From positions 38,238 through 102,237 of the forward strand of contig NZ_QQTO01000018.1 of NCBI RefSeq assembly GCF_003351345.1: a DNA stretch of 64,000 bases, in the 5' to 3' direction. This document shows positions 54,129 to 61,512 of the stretch, in pieces (position 1 is the first letter of the stretch; each line of letters begins with the position of its first letter). The notes under the pieces are model-generated. The model was not told where the DNA came from. It made no database searches and saw only the letters and a program-made list of their open reading frames with translations. The translations under genes were made by a program, and so were the position numbers. This DNA is from Allobosea caraganae (GTDB taxonomy: Bacteria; Pseudomonadota; Alphaproteobacteria; Rhizobiales; Beijerinckiaceae).

Positions 54129-54419
54129 TCAAATCTCCTTCGCCAGTCGCTTGGCGTGGGCGATGTCGGCGGCCTGGGTGCGCTTGTCGCCGCCACAGAG
54201 CAGGATAACGATCTCCTGGCCGCGCTGTGTGAAGTACACGCGATATCCTGGCCCGTAATCGATCCGCAATTCGCGGACCCCGTCGCCGACCGGTTTCACG
54301 TCACCGAAATTGCCATGCTCGACCCGGCGCAGCCGGGCGGCGATTCTCAGGCGTGCCGTCATGTCGCGCAAATCGCCAAGCCACTTGACGAAAACGGCTG
54401 ATTGGCGAAGCTCGATCAC
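54129..54419 (-). CDS. RelE/HigB-like toxin (addiction module killer protein)
   Basis: The 96-residue protein has the pattern FVKWLGDLRDMTARLRIAARLRRVEHGNFGDVKPVGDGVRELRIDYGPGYRVYF and ILLCGGDKRTQAADIAHAKRLA, typical of phage-derived Gp49-like or putative killer proteins. Members of this fold are ribosome-dependent mRNA interferases. Its promoter is in the 62-bp gap after purQ, on the same strand. Confidence 0.9.
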   Translation of the reverse strand: MIELRQSAVFVKWLGDLRDMTARLRIAARLRRVEHGNFGDVKPVGDGVRELRIDYGPGYRVYFTQRGQEIVILLCGGDKRTQAADIAHAKRLAKEI

Positions 54420-54468
54420 GTGTATTTTGATACACAGATCGAGCTAGAACGTCAACTTCAATACACAG
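54420..54468 (-). promoter_or_regulatory. Promoter and operator of the HigBA-like module
   Basis: On the minus strand TTGACG (54450-54455), a 17-bp spacer and TATCAA (54427-54432) form a good promoter. The -10 overlaps the palindrome GTGTAT-TTTG-ATACAC (54420-54435), and a second ATACACAG lies at 54461-54468, 31 bp from the first. The toxin start is directly adjacent at 54419. This suggests repression by the HTH antitoxin. Confidence 0.65.
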
Positions 54469-54481
54469 CTGAACGGCGGGA

Positions 54482-55174
54482 TCAGGCCGCCTTCTTCCCC
54501 ACCAGGCTCGCGAACATGCCGCGGCCATCAGTGCCACCGGTGAGCGAATCGATCAGGTTCTCGGGGTGGGGCATCAGGCCGAGCACATTCAGCTTTGGCG
54601 AATAGATGCCGGCGATGTTGTTGAGCGAGCCGTTGGGGTTGGCTGCGTCCGTGACCTTGCCCGCGGCGTCGGCATAGCGGAAGGCGACGAGCCCTTCGCC
54701 TTCGAGCCGCGCGATGGTCTCCTCGTCGGCGATGTAGTTGCCCTCGCCATGGGCGACGCAGACATCGATGACCTCACCCTTGGCATAGGAGCTCGTATAG
54801 GGCGTATCGGCGCGCTCGACCGTGAGGTGCTGGCGCCGGCAGATGAATTTCAGGTTGGCGTTGCGGCGGAGAACGCCTGGCAGCAACCCGGCCTCGCAGA
54901 CGATCTGGAAGCCGTTGCAGATGCCGAGCACATAGCCGCCGCGCTCGGCATGGGCGCGGGTCGCGTCCATGATGTTGGCGCGCGCTGCGATTGCGCCGGT
55001 GCGCAGGTAGTCGCCATAGGAGAAGCCGCCGGGCAGCACGACGAGGTCGGTCCCGGCCGGCAGCGCCGTATCGGCGTGCCAGACATGCTCGACCGTGGCG
55101 CCGGCCTGCTTCAGCGCCTTGGCGACGTCGCCCTCGCGATTGGAGCCGGGAAAGGTGATGACGGCAGCCTTCAT
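54482..55174 (-). CDS. purQ: Phosphoribosylformylglycinamidine synthase subunit PurQ
   Basis: The 230-residue glutaminase has the nucleophile Cys86 (VLGICNGFQI) and His203/Glu205 (LMPHPENLID). It supplies ammonia for FGAM synthase in purine biosynthesis together with PurS and PurL. purL usually follows but is not here; instead a toxin-antitoxin pair follows. It starts 4 bp after the purS stop. Confidence 0.96.
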   Translation of the reverse strand: MKAAVITFPGSNREGDVAKALKQAGATVEHVWHADTALPAGTDLVVLPGGFSYGDYLRTGAIAARANIMDATRAHAERGGYVLGICNGFQIVCEAGLLPGVLRRNANLKFICRRQHLTVERADTPYTSSYAKGEVIDVCVAHGEGNYIADEETIARLEGEGLVAFRYADAAGKVTDAANPNGSLNNIAGIYSPKLNVLGLMPHPENLIDSLTGGTDGRGMFASLVGKKAA

Positions 55175-55178
55175 GATC

Positions 55179-55421
55179 TCAGCCCCCGATTTCGACGCGA
55201 TAGTTCTCGATCACGGTATTCGCCAGCAGCTTCTCGCAGGCGTCCTTGAGGGCGGTCTCGGCCGCGGCCTTGTCGGCGCTGTTGAGCTCGATGTCGAAAA
55301 CCTTGCCCTGGCGCACGGAACTGAGCCCGTCGATGCCGAGCGACTTCAGCGCGCCCTCGATGGCCTTGCCCTGCGGGTCGAGCACGCCGGTCTTCAGGGT
55401 GACGGTGACGCGGGCTTTCAT
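55179..55421 (-). CDS. purS: Phosphoribosylformylglycinamidine synthase subunit PurS
   Basis: The 80-residue protein has the PurS pattern VTVTLKTGVLDPQGKAIEGALKSLGIDGLSSVRQGKVFDIEL. It forms the bridging subunit of the FGAM synthase complex. It is co-directional with purQ (4 bp apart) but separated from the upstream lipoprotein gene by a family A repeat. Confidence 0.96.
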   Translation of the reverse strand: MKARVTVTLKTGVLDPQGKAIEGALKSLGIDGLSSVRQGKVFDIELNSADKAAAETALKDACEKLLANTVIENYRVEIGG

Positions 55422-55502
55422 CGGGCTCTCCGGGGATTGGTGCTTGGGCGTGGCTTAGCGGCGAATCAGTGCCGGCTCAACCATTTGTCGCGGCAGAAAG
55501 TG

Positions 55503-55553
55503 AGAGTATGGCTTTAAGCGAAAAACCGGTTCCCGCTTTTTCGCGCCATGCTC
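55503..55553. repeat. Dispersed palindromic repeat, family A copy
   Basis: GAGTATGGC / GCCATGCTC ends with the core GCGAAAAACCGGTTCCCGCTTTTTCGC. It lies between purS and the lipoprotein gene, within the presumed pur operon. Confidence 0.75.
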
Positions 55554-55564
55554 CTGCCGCCGAA

Positions 55565-56137
55565 TCAGCGGCTGTTCCAGGCCGAGCGGGCGTAGCTGCG
55601 CGCCCTGTCGGCCTCGTCGCTCACCGCGACGGCGATGGTGAGCTTGCCGGCATCGCGGCCATAGACGATCGCCGTCGCGGCGTGCTTGCCGGCGGCATCC
55701 TTCGCGCGGATCTCGACGAGAAGGCCCTTCGCGCCATCCTCGTCATAACGCGAGACGCTGGTCGTGCTTTTGGGAGCCGTATCCTTGGGCGCCGTGCTCT
55801 TGGCTTTGGTCTTGTCGGGCTTCGGCGGCGTCGTCGGCTTGGCGAATTCGCGGGCGAGGCGGGCGGGGTCGCTCGCCAGCGCGCGCTCCATCTCGTCGGC
55901 CCGCTTGCCGTCGAAGCTGATCAGCGCGGCGATCGCCTGATGCGCGCAATGCTCGCGCGGGCAATAGACGATGGTGCGCGGCTCGATGCCGTCATTCAGC
56001 ACCCAGTCGCCGATCGGCAGGGGCTGCCAGCCGCGATCCGCGGGGAGTTCGGCGAAGCCGGCGCCGAACTGGTTGGTGCAAGCGGCCAGCAGGCAGAGCC
56101 CGGCCAGCAGCGCGACCAAATGCAAACGGGAGCGCAT
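55565..56137 (-). CDS. Hypothetical lipoprotein in the pur operon
   Basis: The 190-residue protein has a lipoprotein signal with Cys near residue 20 (CLLAACTNQ) and a Lys/Pro/Thr-rich linker (about 105-130). The body has PIGDWVLNDGIEPRTIVYCPREHCAHQAIAAL with two conserved-looking Cys, and KGLLVEIRAKDAAGKHAATAIVYGRDAG. I do not recognise a family. It is co-directional between purC and purS. The ATG at 56137 begins the signal. Confidence 0.75.
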   Translation of the reverse strand: MRSRLHLVALLAGLCLLAACTNQFGAGFAELPADRGWQPLPIGDWVLNDGIEPRTIVYCPREHCAHQAIAALISFDGKRADEMERALASDPARLAREFAKPTTPPKPDKTKAKSTAPKDTAPKSTTSVSRYDEDGAKGLLVEIRAKDAAGKHAATAIVYGRDAGKLTIAVAVSDEADRARSYARSAWNSR

Positions 56138-56178
56138 GCGCCCCCGTTGCCGTATCGCTGTCGGCGTTTCGCCTGGTC

Positions 56179-56943
56179 TCACTGCACCAGACGAGGGCCG
56201 GCCGGTCCGGTCTTCTCGTTCTCGCCGAGAATGCCGAGGCGGCGCGCCACTTCGGTATAGGCCTCGATCAGCCCGCCCATGTCGCGGCGGAAGCGGTCCT
56301 TGTCCATCTTGTCCTTCGACTTGATGTCCCAGAGCCGGCAGGAATCGGGGCTGATCTCGTCGGCGACGACGATGCGCATCATCTCGCCTTCCCAGAGCCG
56401 GCCTGTCTCCATCTTGAAGTCGACGAGGCGGATGCCGGCGCCGAGGAAGAGGCCGGAGAGGAAGTCGTTGACGCGGATGGCGAGCGCCATGATGTCGTCG
56501 ATCTCCTGGGGCGTCGCCCAGCCGAAGGCGGTGATGTGCTCTTCCGAGACCATCGGGTCGCCCAGCGCGTCGTTCTTGTAGTAGAACTCGATGATCGAGC
56601 GCGGCAGCTGGGTGCCTTCCTCGAGCCCGAGCTTGGTCGAGAGCGAGCCGGCGGCGATGTTGCGCACCACGACCTCGAGCGGGATGATCTCGACCTCGCG
56701 GATCAGCTGCTCGCGCATGTTGAGCCGGCGGATGAAGTGCGTGGGAACGCCGATATCGTTCAAGTTGCTGAAGATGTGCTCGGAGATCCGGTTGTTGAGG
56801 ACACCCTTGCCGTCGATCACTTCATGCTTCTTGGCATTGAGGGCCGTCGCGTCGTCCTTGAAATGCTGGATCAGCGTACCCGGCTCGGGACCCTCATAGA
56901 GGACCTTCGCCTTGCCTTCGTAGATGCGACGGCGGCGATTCAT
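56179..56943 (-). CDS. purC: Phosphoribosylaminoimidazole-succinocarboxamide synthase PurC
   Basis: The 254-residue SAICAR synthetase has [11 protein letters not shown] (nucleotide loop) and [23 protein letters not shown]. It ligates aspartate to CAIR in purine synthesis. The ATG at 56943 is chosen because [12 protein letters not shown] is the family start; a further 10 upstream codons are unlikely. It is the first pur gene of this operon. Confidence 0.96.
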   Translation of the reverse strand: MNRRRRIYEGKAKVLYEGPEPGTLIQHFKDDATALNAKKHEVIDGKGVLNNRISEHIFSNLNDIGVPTHFIRRLNMREQLIREVEIIPLEVVVRNIAAGSLSTKLGLEEGTQLPRSIIEFYYKNDALGDPMVSEEHITAFGWATPQEIDDIMALAIRVNDFLSGLFLGAGIRLVDFKMETGRLWEGEMMRIVVADEISPDSCRLWDIKSKDKMDKDRFRRDMGGLIEAYTEVARRLGILGENEKTGPAGPRLVQ

Positions 56944-57303
56944 TGGGATGTACCGTGGCTTGAGGAAATCCAAAGGTCGGCCTTTCTCTAGACGCAGGGT
57001 TGCCCCCGCGGCGGGATCGTGGCCCCTGTTCAGCCGGCTCGTCGCAATCCGCGCTGATTCCCGTCCGAACAGGGAATCAGCCTAGACCGCAGTGCCGTCT
57101 GGCTCAATGCATAGGCAAACCATGGGACTGCCATTGCGCCCGCTATATGGCCCTTCTGCACTGCAAACGCAATAAAGCGCGGCGGGGGCCAGTGCCGCCC
57201 CGGCCATGGCCGCGTCCTTAGTCGTAATCCGTGCTGGCCCTGTGCGCCGCGCCAGCCTATATGGCTGTTCGAGAGACAGCCCCCGCAAGAGGACTTAACC
57301 CGC
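56944..57303. other. 360-bp divergent gap upstream of purC and the DUF1476 gene
   Basis: There is no gene here. It holds the palindrome GCTGATTCCC (57053-57062) / GGGAATCAGC (57072-57081) with a 9-nt loop, 110 bp upstream of purC, and a GC-rich inverted segment near 57180-57210. Candidate -10 TATATG lies at about 57258 for the rightward gene. Promoters for both genes are expected but cannot be placed with certainty. Confidence 0.5.
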
Positions 57304-57627
57304 ATGTCGACCTTCGATCAGCGCAAGGATGCTTTCGAGAACAAGTTCGCCCATGACGAGGAGCTGCGCTTCAAGGCGACGGCCCGGCGCAACAAGCTTC
57401 TCGGCCTGTGGGCGGCGGAGAAGCTGGGCAAGGCCGGGGCCGACGCGGACGCCTATGCCAAGGCGGTCGTGCTGGCCGATTTCGAGGAGGCCGGCGACGA
57501 GGACGTGCTGCGCAAGGTCAAGGCCGATTTCGGCTCGGCCAACGTCACGGTCGCCGACGAGGAAATCCGCAGGGTGATGACCGAGCTGCTGATCAAGGCG
57601 GCCGAAGAAATCCAGGCCGGCCGCTGA
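57304..57627 (+). CDS. DUF1476 protein (F1-ATPase zeta/inhibitor-like)
   Basis: The 107-residue helical protein has STFDQRKDAFENKFAHDEELRFKATARRNKLLGLWAAEKLG and a C-terminal VTVADEEIRRVMTELLIKAAEEI. This is the DUF1476 family, whose Paracoccus member is the zeta inhibitor of F1FO-ATPase. The N-terminal inhibitory helix is present. AGAGGAC precedes the ATG. It has its own terminator at 57796. Confidence 0.9.
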   Translation: MSTFDQRKDAFENKFAHDEELRFKATARRNKLLGLWAAEKLGKAGADADAYAKAVVLADFEEAGDEDVLRKVKADFGSANVTVADEEIRRVMTELLIKAAEEIQAGR

Positions 57628-57795
57628 GACCGTTTGATTATCCTGCTGGCGCGGCCGTCCGACGCGGCTGCCTGCGCTTCCGGTGCTCACGGACGAAAAG
57701 TCCGCTCCGGTTCTCGAGCCACGCCAGCCGACTCAACGCCGGCGAATTCTCGAACGATCTCCGAGGGCAGGTTTCAAACGCAGGACGCTTCTGAG

Positions 57796-57823
57796 ACGGG
57801 CGCATGGGCGCCCGTTTGCTTTT
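57796..57823 (+). terminator. Rho-independent terminator after the DUF1476 gene
   Basis: ACGGGCGC (57796-57803) and GCGCCCGT (57808-57815) with a 4-nt loop, followed by TTGCTTTT. It lies 168 bp after the DUF1476 stop. The preceding sequence 57680-57715 holds a small GGAC-GAAAA-GTCC stem. Confidence 0.7.
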
Positions 57824-57882
57824 CGGAGCGCCCCCGGTCCAACCTGCGCCACCCGCCGCTAGCCAGGAGCGGGACCAACCGG

Positions 57883-58680
57883 ATGCAAGCGCCCATGTCC
57901 TCCGCCAAGCCGACCGTTCTCTCCTCGCTCGCCGATCGCTTCGCCAAGGGCGACACGATCCTGTCCGCCTGGTGCGGCCTGCCCGACCCGAGCGTCTCGG
58001 CCATCCTGGCGCAGGAGGATTTCGACGCGATCACGCTCGACATGCAGCACGGTCCGATCACGCTGGCCGAGGTCATCCGCGCCGTGCCGCTGATCAACGC
58101 CGCCGGCAAGCCGGTCGTGGCGCGCATCGCCGTCGGCGAGTTCCAGAATGTCTCGAAACTGTTCGACACCGGCGTCTCCGGCGTGATCGCGCCGATGATC
58201 AACACGATCGAGGATGCCAAGCGCCTCGCGGCCTATGCCAAGTACCCGCCGCTGGGCGAACGCAGCTGGGGCAGCTATGGCGGGCTCGGCGCCTCCGGCC
58301 TCGACCCGAATACCTACCTCAAGGAAGCCAACCGCTTCTCGCTGACCTTCGCGATGATCGAGACGCGCGAGGCGATGGCGATCGTCGACGACATCCTGGC
58401 GCTGGAAGGCATCGACGCGCTCTTCGTCGGCCCGTCCGACCTCTCGATCGCGCTCTCGGGCGGCAAGCAGGTCAATGCCTTGGCCAAGGAGGTCGATGAC
58501 GCCGTCCGCCATATCGTGGCGCGCGCCTCGGCGGTGAACAAGCCGGTGGCGTTCTATGCCGCCACCGCTGAGCGGGCCAAGCAGGGCGTCGAGATGGGCT
58601 GCCGCTTCGTGACGGTCATGAGCGATTCGACGCTGTTGCGCACGGCCACCAAGACCGCCCTGAAGACCGTCAGGGGCTGA
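57883..58680 (+). CDS. HpcH/HpaI-family aldolase
   Basis: The 265-residue class II pyruvate-dependent aldolase has the base His56 in TLDMQHGPIT, Arg in VVARIAVGE and metal-binding AMIETREA and DALFVGPSDLSIAL. Family members cleave 2-keto-3-deoxy or 4-hydroxy-2-oxo acids to pyruvate and an aldehyde. The substrate is not predictable. The ATG at 57883 has GGGA eight bases upstream; an ATG at 57895 is the alternative. Confidence 0.88.
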   Translation: MQAPMSSAKPTVLSSLADRFAKGDTILSAWCGLPDPSVSAILAQEDFDAITLDMQHGPITLAEVIRAVPLINAAGKPVVARIAVGEFQNVSKLFDTGVSGVIAPMINTIEDAKRLAAYAKYPPLGERSWGSYGGLGASGLDPNTYLKEANRFSLTFAMIETREAMAIVDDILALEGIDALFVGPSDLSIALSGGKQVNALAKEVDDAVRHIVARASAVNKPVAFYAATAERAKQGVEMGCRFVTVMSDSTLLRTATKTALKTVRG

Positions 58681-58686
58681 GGCTCC

Positions 58687-59328
58687 TCAAGCGTTGATGC
58701 CTTCGCGCCGCTTCAGCACGGCGTAATAGGCCCAGAGCAGCCTTGCCGCGACGCCGCGCCAGGGCCGCCAGGCTTCGGCCATCGCCTCAAGCTCGGCCGC
58801 CTTCGGGCGGGCGGGCAGGGCGAAGGCGACGCGGGCCGCCTCCTGGATGGCGAGGTCGCCGGCGGCGAAGCCATCGCGATGGCCGAGGCAGAACAGCAGG
58901 TAGACATCGGCCGTCCAGGGACCGATGCCGGAGACCGCCGTCATGTGCTGATGGACCAGCTCCGGCGTGAACTGCTCCAGCACATCGAAATCGAGGCTGC
59001 CCGAGGCGATCGCGGCGGCAACGGCGCGCAGGGTCTTCTGCTTCGGACGCGACAAGCCCGATAGCCGCATCTCCTCGTCGGTGGCGGCGAGGACGCGCTC
59101 CGGCGTCAGTGGCGTCAGCACGCCCTCGACCCGGGCCCAGACGGCGCGCGCGCTGGCGACCGAGAGCTGCTGCGCCACGATGATCCCGGCGAGCCCGACG
59201 AAGCCGCCCTCGCGCCGACGCAGCGGCGGCAGGCCGGTTCGCTCGATGATCGCGGTCCAGTCGGGATGGAGCGCGCGCAGCGCCGCCATGCCTTCTTCGA
59301 GATCGGCGTCGCAGGTGATGCGGTTCAT
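58687..59328 (-). CDS. DNA-3-methyladenine glycosylase, AlkA family
   Basis: The 213-residue helix-hairpin-helix glycosylase has the HhH motif SGIGPWTADVYLL and the catalytic Asp158 in GFAAGDLAIQEA. It removes alkylated bases. It is shorter than E. coli AlkA because it lacks the N-terminal domain. It ends 7 bp from the aldolase stop (convergent). Confidence 0.9.
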   Translation of the reverse strand: MNRITCDADLEEGMAALRALHPDWTAIIERTGLPPLRRREGGFVGLAGIIVAQQLSVASARAVWARVEGVLTPLTPERVLAATDEEMRLSGLSRPKQKTLRAVAAAIASGSLDFDVLEQFTPELVHQHMTAVSGIGPWTADVYLLFCLGHRDGFAAGDLAIQEAARVAFALPARPKAAELEAMAEAWRPWRGVAARLLWAYYAVLKRREGINA

Positions 59329-59442
59329 GTGATGCGGTTCATGGCGTCGTCTTGATCATGGCGTCGTCTTGGCCCGCGCTCGCGGCAGGGATTGTCAGGA
59401 GGGCGCTTGGCCTGTTGGGGAGGGGACCATAGACATAAGCTC

Positions 59443-60339
59443 ATGGCGACGTCCTCCCCCGATTCGAGCAAGCCCGTCTTCCGCTTTGCGCCGAGCCCGA
59501 ATGGCCAGCTGCATCTCGGCCATGCGCTCTCGGCGCTGACGAATGAGCGGATGGCCGAGCGTTTCGGTGGGAGCCTGCTGCTGCGCATCGAGGATATCGA
59601 CCTGACGCGCTGCCGGCCGGAATTCGAGCAGGCGATCCACGACGACCTCACCTGGCTCGGCATCCGCTTGGACGGCGCGGTGCGGCGGCAATCCGAACAT
59701 TTCGACGATTATCGCGCAGTGCTCGGCCGCCTGCAGGCGAAGGGGCTGATCTATCCCTGCTTCTGCTCGCGGCAGAAGGTGAAGCAGGCGGTTGCCGCCA
59801 AAGAGGCGGAATCGGGCCAGCCCTGGCCGCGCGATCCCGATGGCTCGCCGGTCTATCCCGGCACCTGCCGATCCCTGAGCAGGCAGGAGGCGGAGGCGCG
59901 CATCGCCGCTGGCGAAGCGCATGTGCTGCGGCTCGCCATGGACCGCGCGCTGGCAATGATCGGCAGCGATGTCTGGTATCGCCTGTTCGACGAGAGCGGG
60001 ACTGAAACGGTGATCAAAGCCAGGCCGACCCGCTGGGGCGACGTCGTGCTGGCGCGCAAGGACGTGCCGACGAGCTACCACCTCTCCGTCGTGATCGACG
60101 ACGCGATCCAGCGCGTCAGCCATGTCGTGCGCGGGCGCGATCTGGAGGCGGCGACCGATATCCATGCCGTGCTGCAGCGCCTGCTCGGCCTGCCGGCGCC
60201 GCGCTATCATTTCCACCGCCTGCTGATCGACGAGACCGGCCAGAAGCTGGCCAAGAGCCGGCTATCGGAAAGCCTGGCCGATCTGAGGGCGCGCGGGGTG
60301 ACGGCCGCGGAGGTCAGGGCGCAGCTAGGCTTTACCTAG
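59443..60339 (+). CDS. gluQ: Glutamyl-Q tRNA(Asp) synthetase
   Basis: The 298-residue class I synthetase-like enzyme has the HLGH signature (24-27), a zinc site with Cys106-Phe-Cys108, Tyr138 and Cys142, and a KLAKS loop. It resembles GluRS without the anticodon-binding domain, and activates glutamate for addition to queuosine in tRNA(Asp). The ATG at 59443 is preferred over an upstream extension. Confidence 0.94.
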   Translation: MATSSPDSSKPVFRFAPSPNGQLHLGHALSALTNERMAERFGGSLLLRIEDIDLTRCRPEFEQAIHDDLTWLGIRLDGAVRRQSEHFDDYRAVLGRLQAKGLIYPCFCSRQKVKQAVAAKEAESGQPWPRDPDGSPVYPGTCRSLSRQEAEARIAAGEAHVLRLAMDRALAMIGSDVWYRLFDESGTETVIKARPTRWGDVVLARKDVPTSYHLSVVIDDAIQRVSHVVRGRDLEAATDIHAVLQRLLGLPAPRYHFHRLLIDETGQKLAKSRLSESLADLRARGVTAAEVRAQLGFT

Positions 60340-60347
60340 GACCCTCG

Positions 60348-60456
60348 CCGTCATCCCGGACAAGCCGCGTTTGCGGCGCCGCTCCGGGATCCATCGTAGG
60401 GCTCAGAGCTTTACGATGGATCCCGGAGCTCCGCTGCGCTGCGTCCGGGATGACGG
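60348..60456. repeat. Dispersed palindromic repeat, family D copy
   Basis: The ends are CCGTCATCCCGGAC and GTCCGGGATGACGG, with GGGATCCATCGTAGGGC-type / TACGATGGATCCC inner arms, related to 51429-51530 and 13957-14023. It separates the convergent gluQ and AEC transporter genes. Confidence 0.85.
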
Positions 60457-60475
60457 AGCTCGATTCTGGCAGAGC

Positions 60476-61393
60476 TCAACCCACCCCGAGCCAGGTCAGC
60501 CAGGCGGCAGTGGTGAAGAGCGAGAGCATCGTCGAGAGCGCGATCGCGCTGGAGGCGTCGGCCATGCCCTGCTTGTAGCGCTCGGCGAAGAGATAGGCGT
60601 TGATGCCGCAGGGGCAGGCGGCGAAGAGCACGGCGACGCCGGACCAGTGCGAGGGCATCTCGAAGACCCGCGTCGCCAGCAGATAGACGATCAGCGGGTG
60701 CAGGAAGAGCTTGAGCGCGCTCAGCACGGCCGGCAGGGCGAGGCCCGATTGCAGGCCGTAGCGCCGCATGGCGATGCCGAGGCTGATCAGGGCGCAGGGC
60801 ACGGCGGTGTCGGCGATGGCGTCGACGATGATCCAGAGCGGCCGCGGCAGAAAGTCGACGAAGGGCCGCGACAGCGAGCCGAGCAGGATGCCGACGATGA
60901 TCGGATGCGTGATCAGCCGCCGGGCCAGCGTGGTCAGCGAGGCGGAGCGCCCCTCCGCGAGCAGCGTCGCCAGCACCATGATCACCGGCAGGTGGACGGC
61001 GAGCAGCAGGCCGAGCGGCACGGCGCCGGCGGCGCCATAGGCCTTCAGGATCATCGGCACGCCGACGAAGACGGTGTTGGACTGTCCCGCCGCGAAGCCG
61101 GAGACGACGAGTTCGGGGCCCTTGCGGTTGAAGACCCGCTTGGCGATCAGCATGGCCAGCGCGCCGACGATCACGAGCCCGCCGAAATAGGCGATCCAGT
61201 AGCCCCAGGGCTGACTCGCGGGGATGTCGGCCTTGGCCAGCGTGCGGAAGAGCAGGCAGGGCACGGCCAGCACGAAGACGAAGTCGGAGAGGCCCTCGCC
61301 GGTCGTGTCGCGCACGAGCTTGACCCAGCGCGCGGCGAAGCCGAGCGCGATCAGGCCGAAGACGGGCAGGACGATGAGCAGCGAGGAGAGCAT
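60476..61393 (-). CDS. AEC-family (auxin efflux carrier-like) transporter
   Basis: The 305-residue membrane protein has about ten helices in two repeats, with GQSNTVFVGVPMIL and FAACPCGINAYLFAERY typical of AEC permeases. Bacterial members move malonate, malate or other organic acids. The ATG at 61393 gives MLSSLLIVLPVFGLIALGF. No metabolic gene adjacent indicates the substrate. Confidence 0.9.
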   Translation of the reverse strand: MLSSLLIVLPVFGLIALGFAARWVKLVRDTTGEGLSDFVFVLAVPCLLFRTLAKADIPASQPWGYWIAYFGGLVIVGALAMLIAKRVFNRKGPELVVSGFAAGQSNTVFVGVPMILKAYGAAGAVPLGLLLAVHLPVIMVLATLLAEGRSASLTTLARRLITHPIIVGILLGSLSRPFVDFLPRPLWIIVDAIADTAVPCALISLGIAMRRYGLQSGLALPAVLSALKLFLHPLIVYLLATRVFEMPSHWSGVAVLFAACPCGINAYLFAERYKQGMADASSAIALSTMLSLFTTAAWLTWLGVG

Positions 61394-61512
61394 CGGCAAG
61401 GGCTTGACGATTTAAGGAATTGCCCCGTCGCCGTCGGCCCTCGCGCGCCTTGAGTCAAGCGCAGCCATGCGCAAAAAGCGCGCGGCGCCTGCCAATGCTT
61501 TCGGCCATGCGT

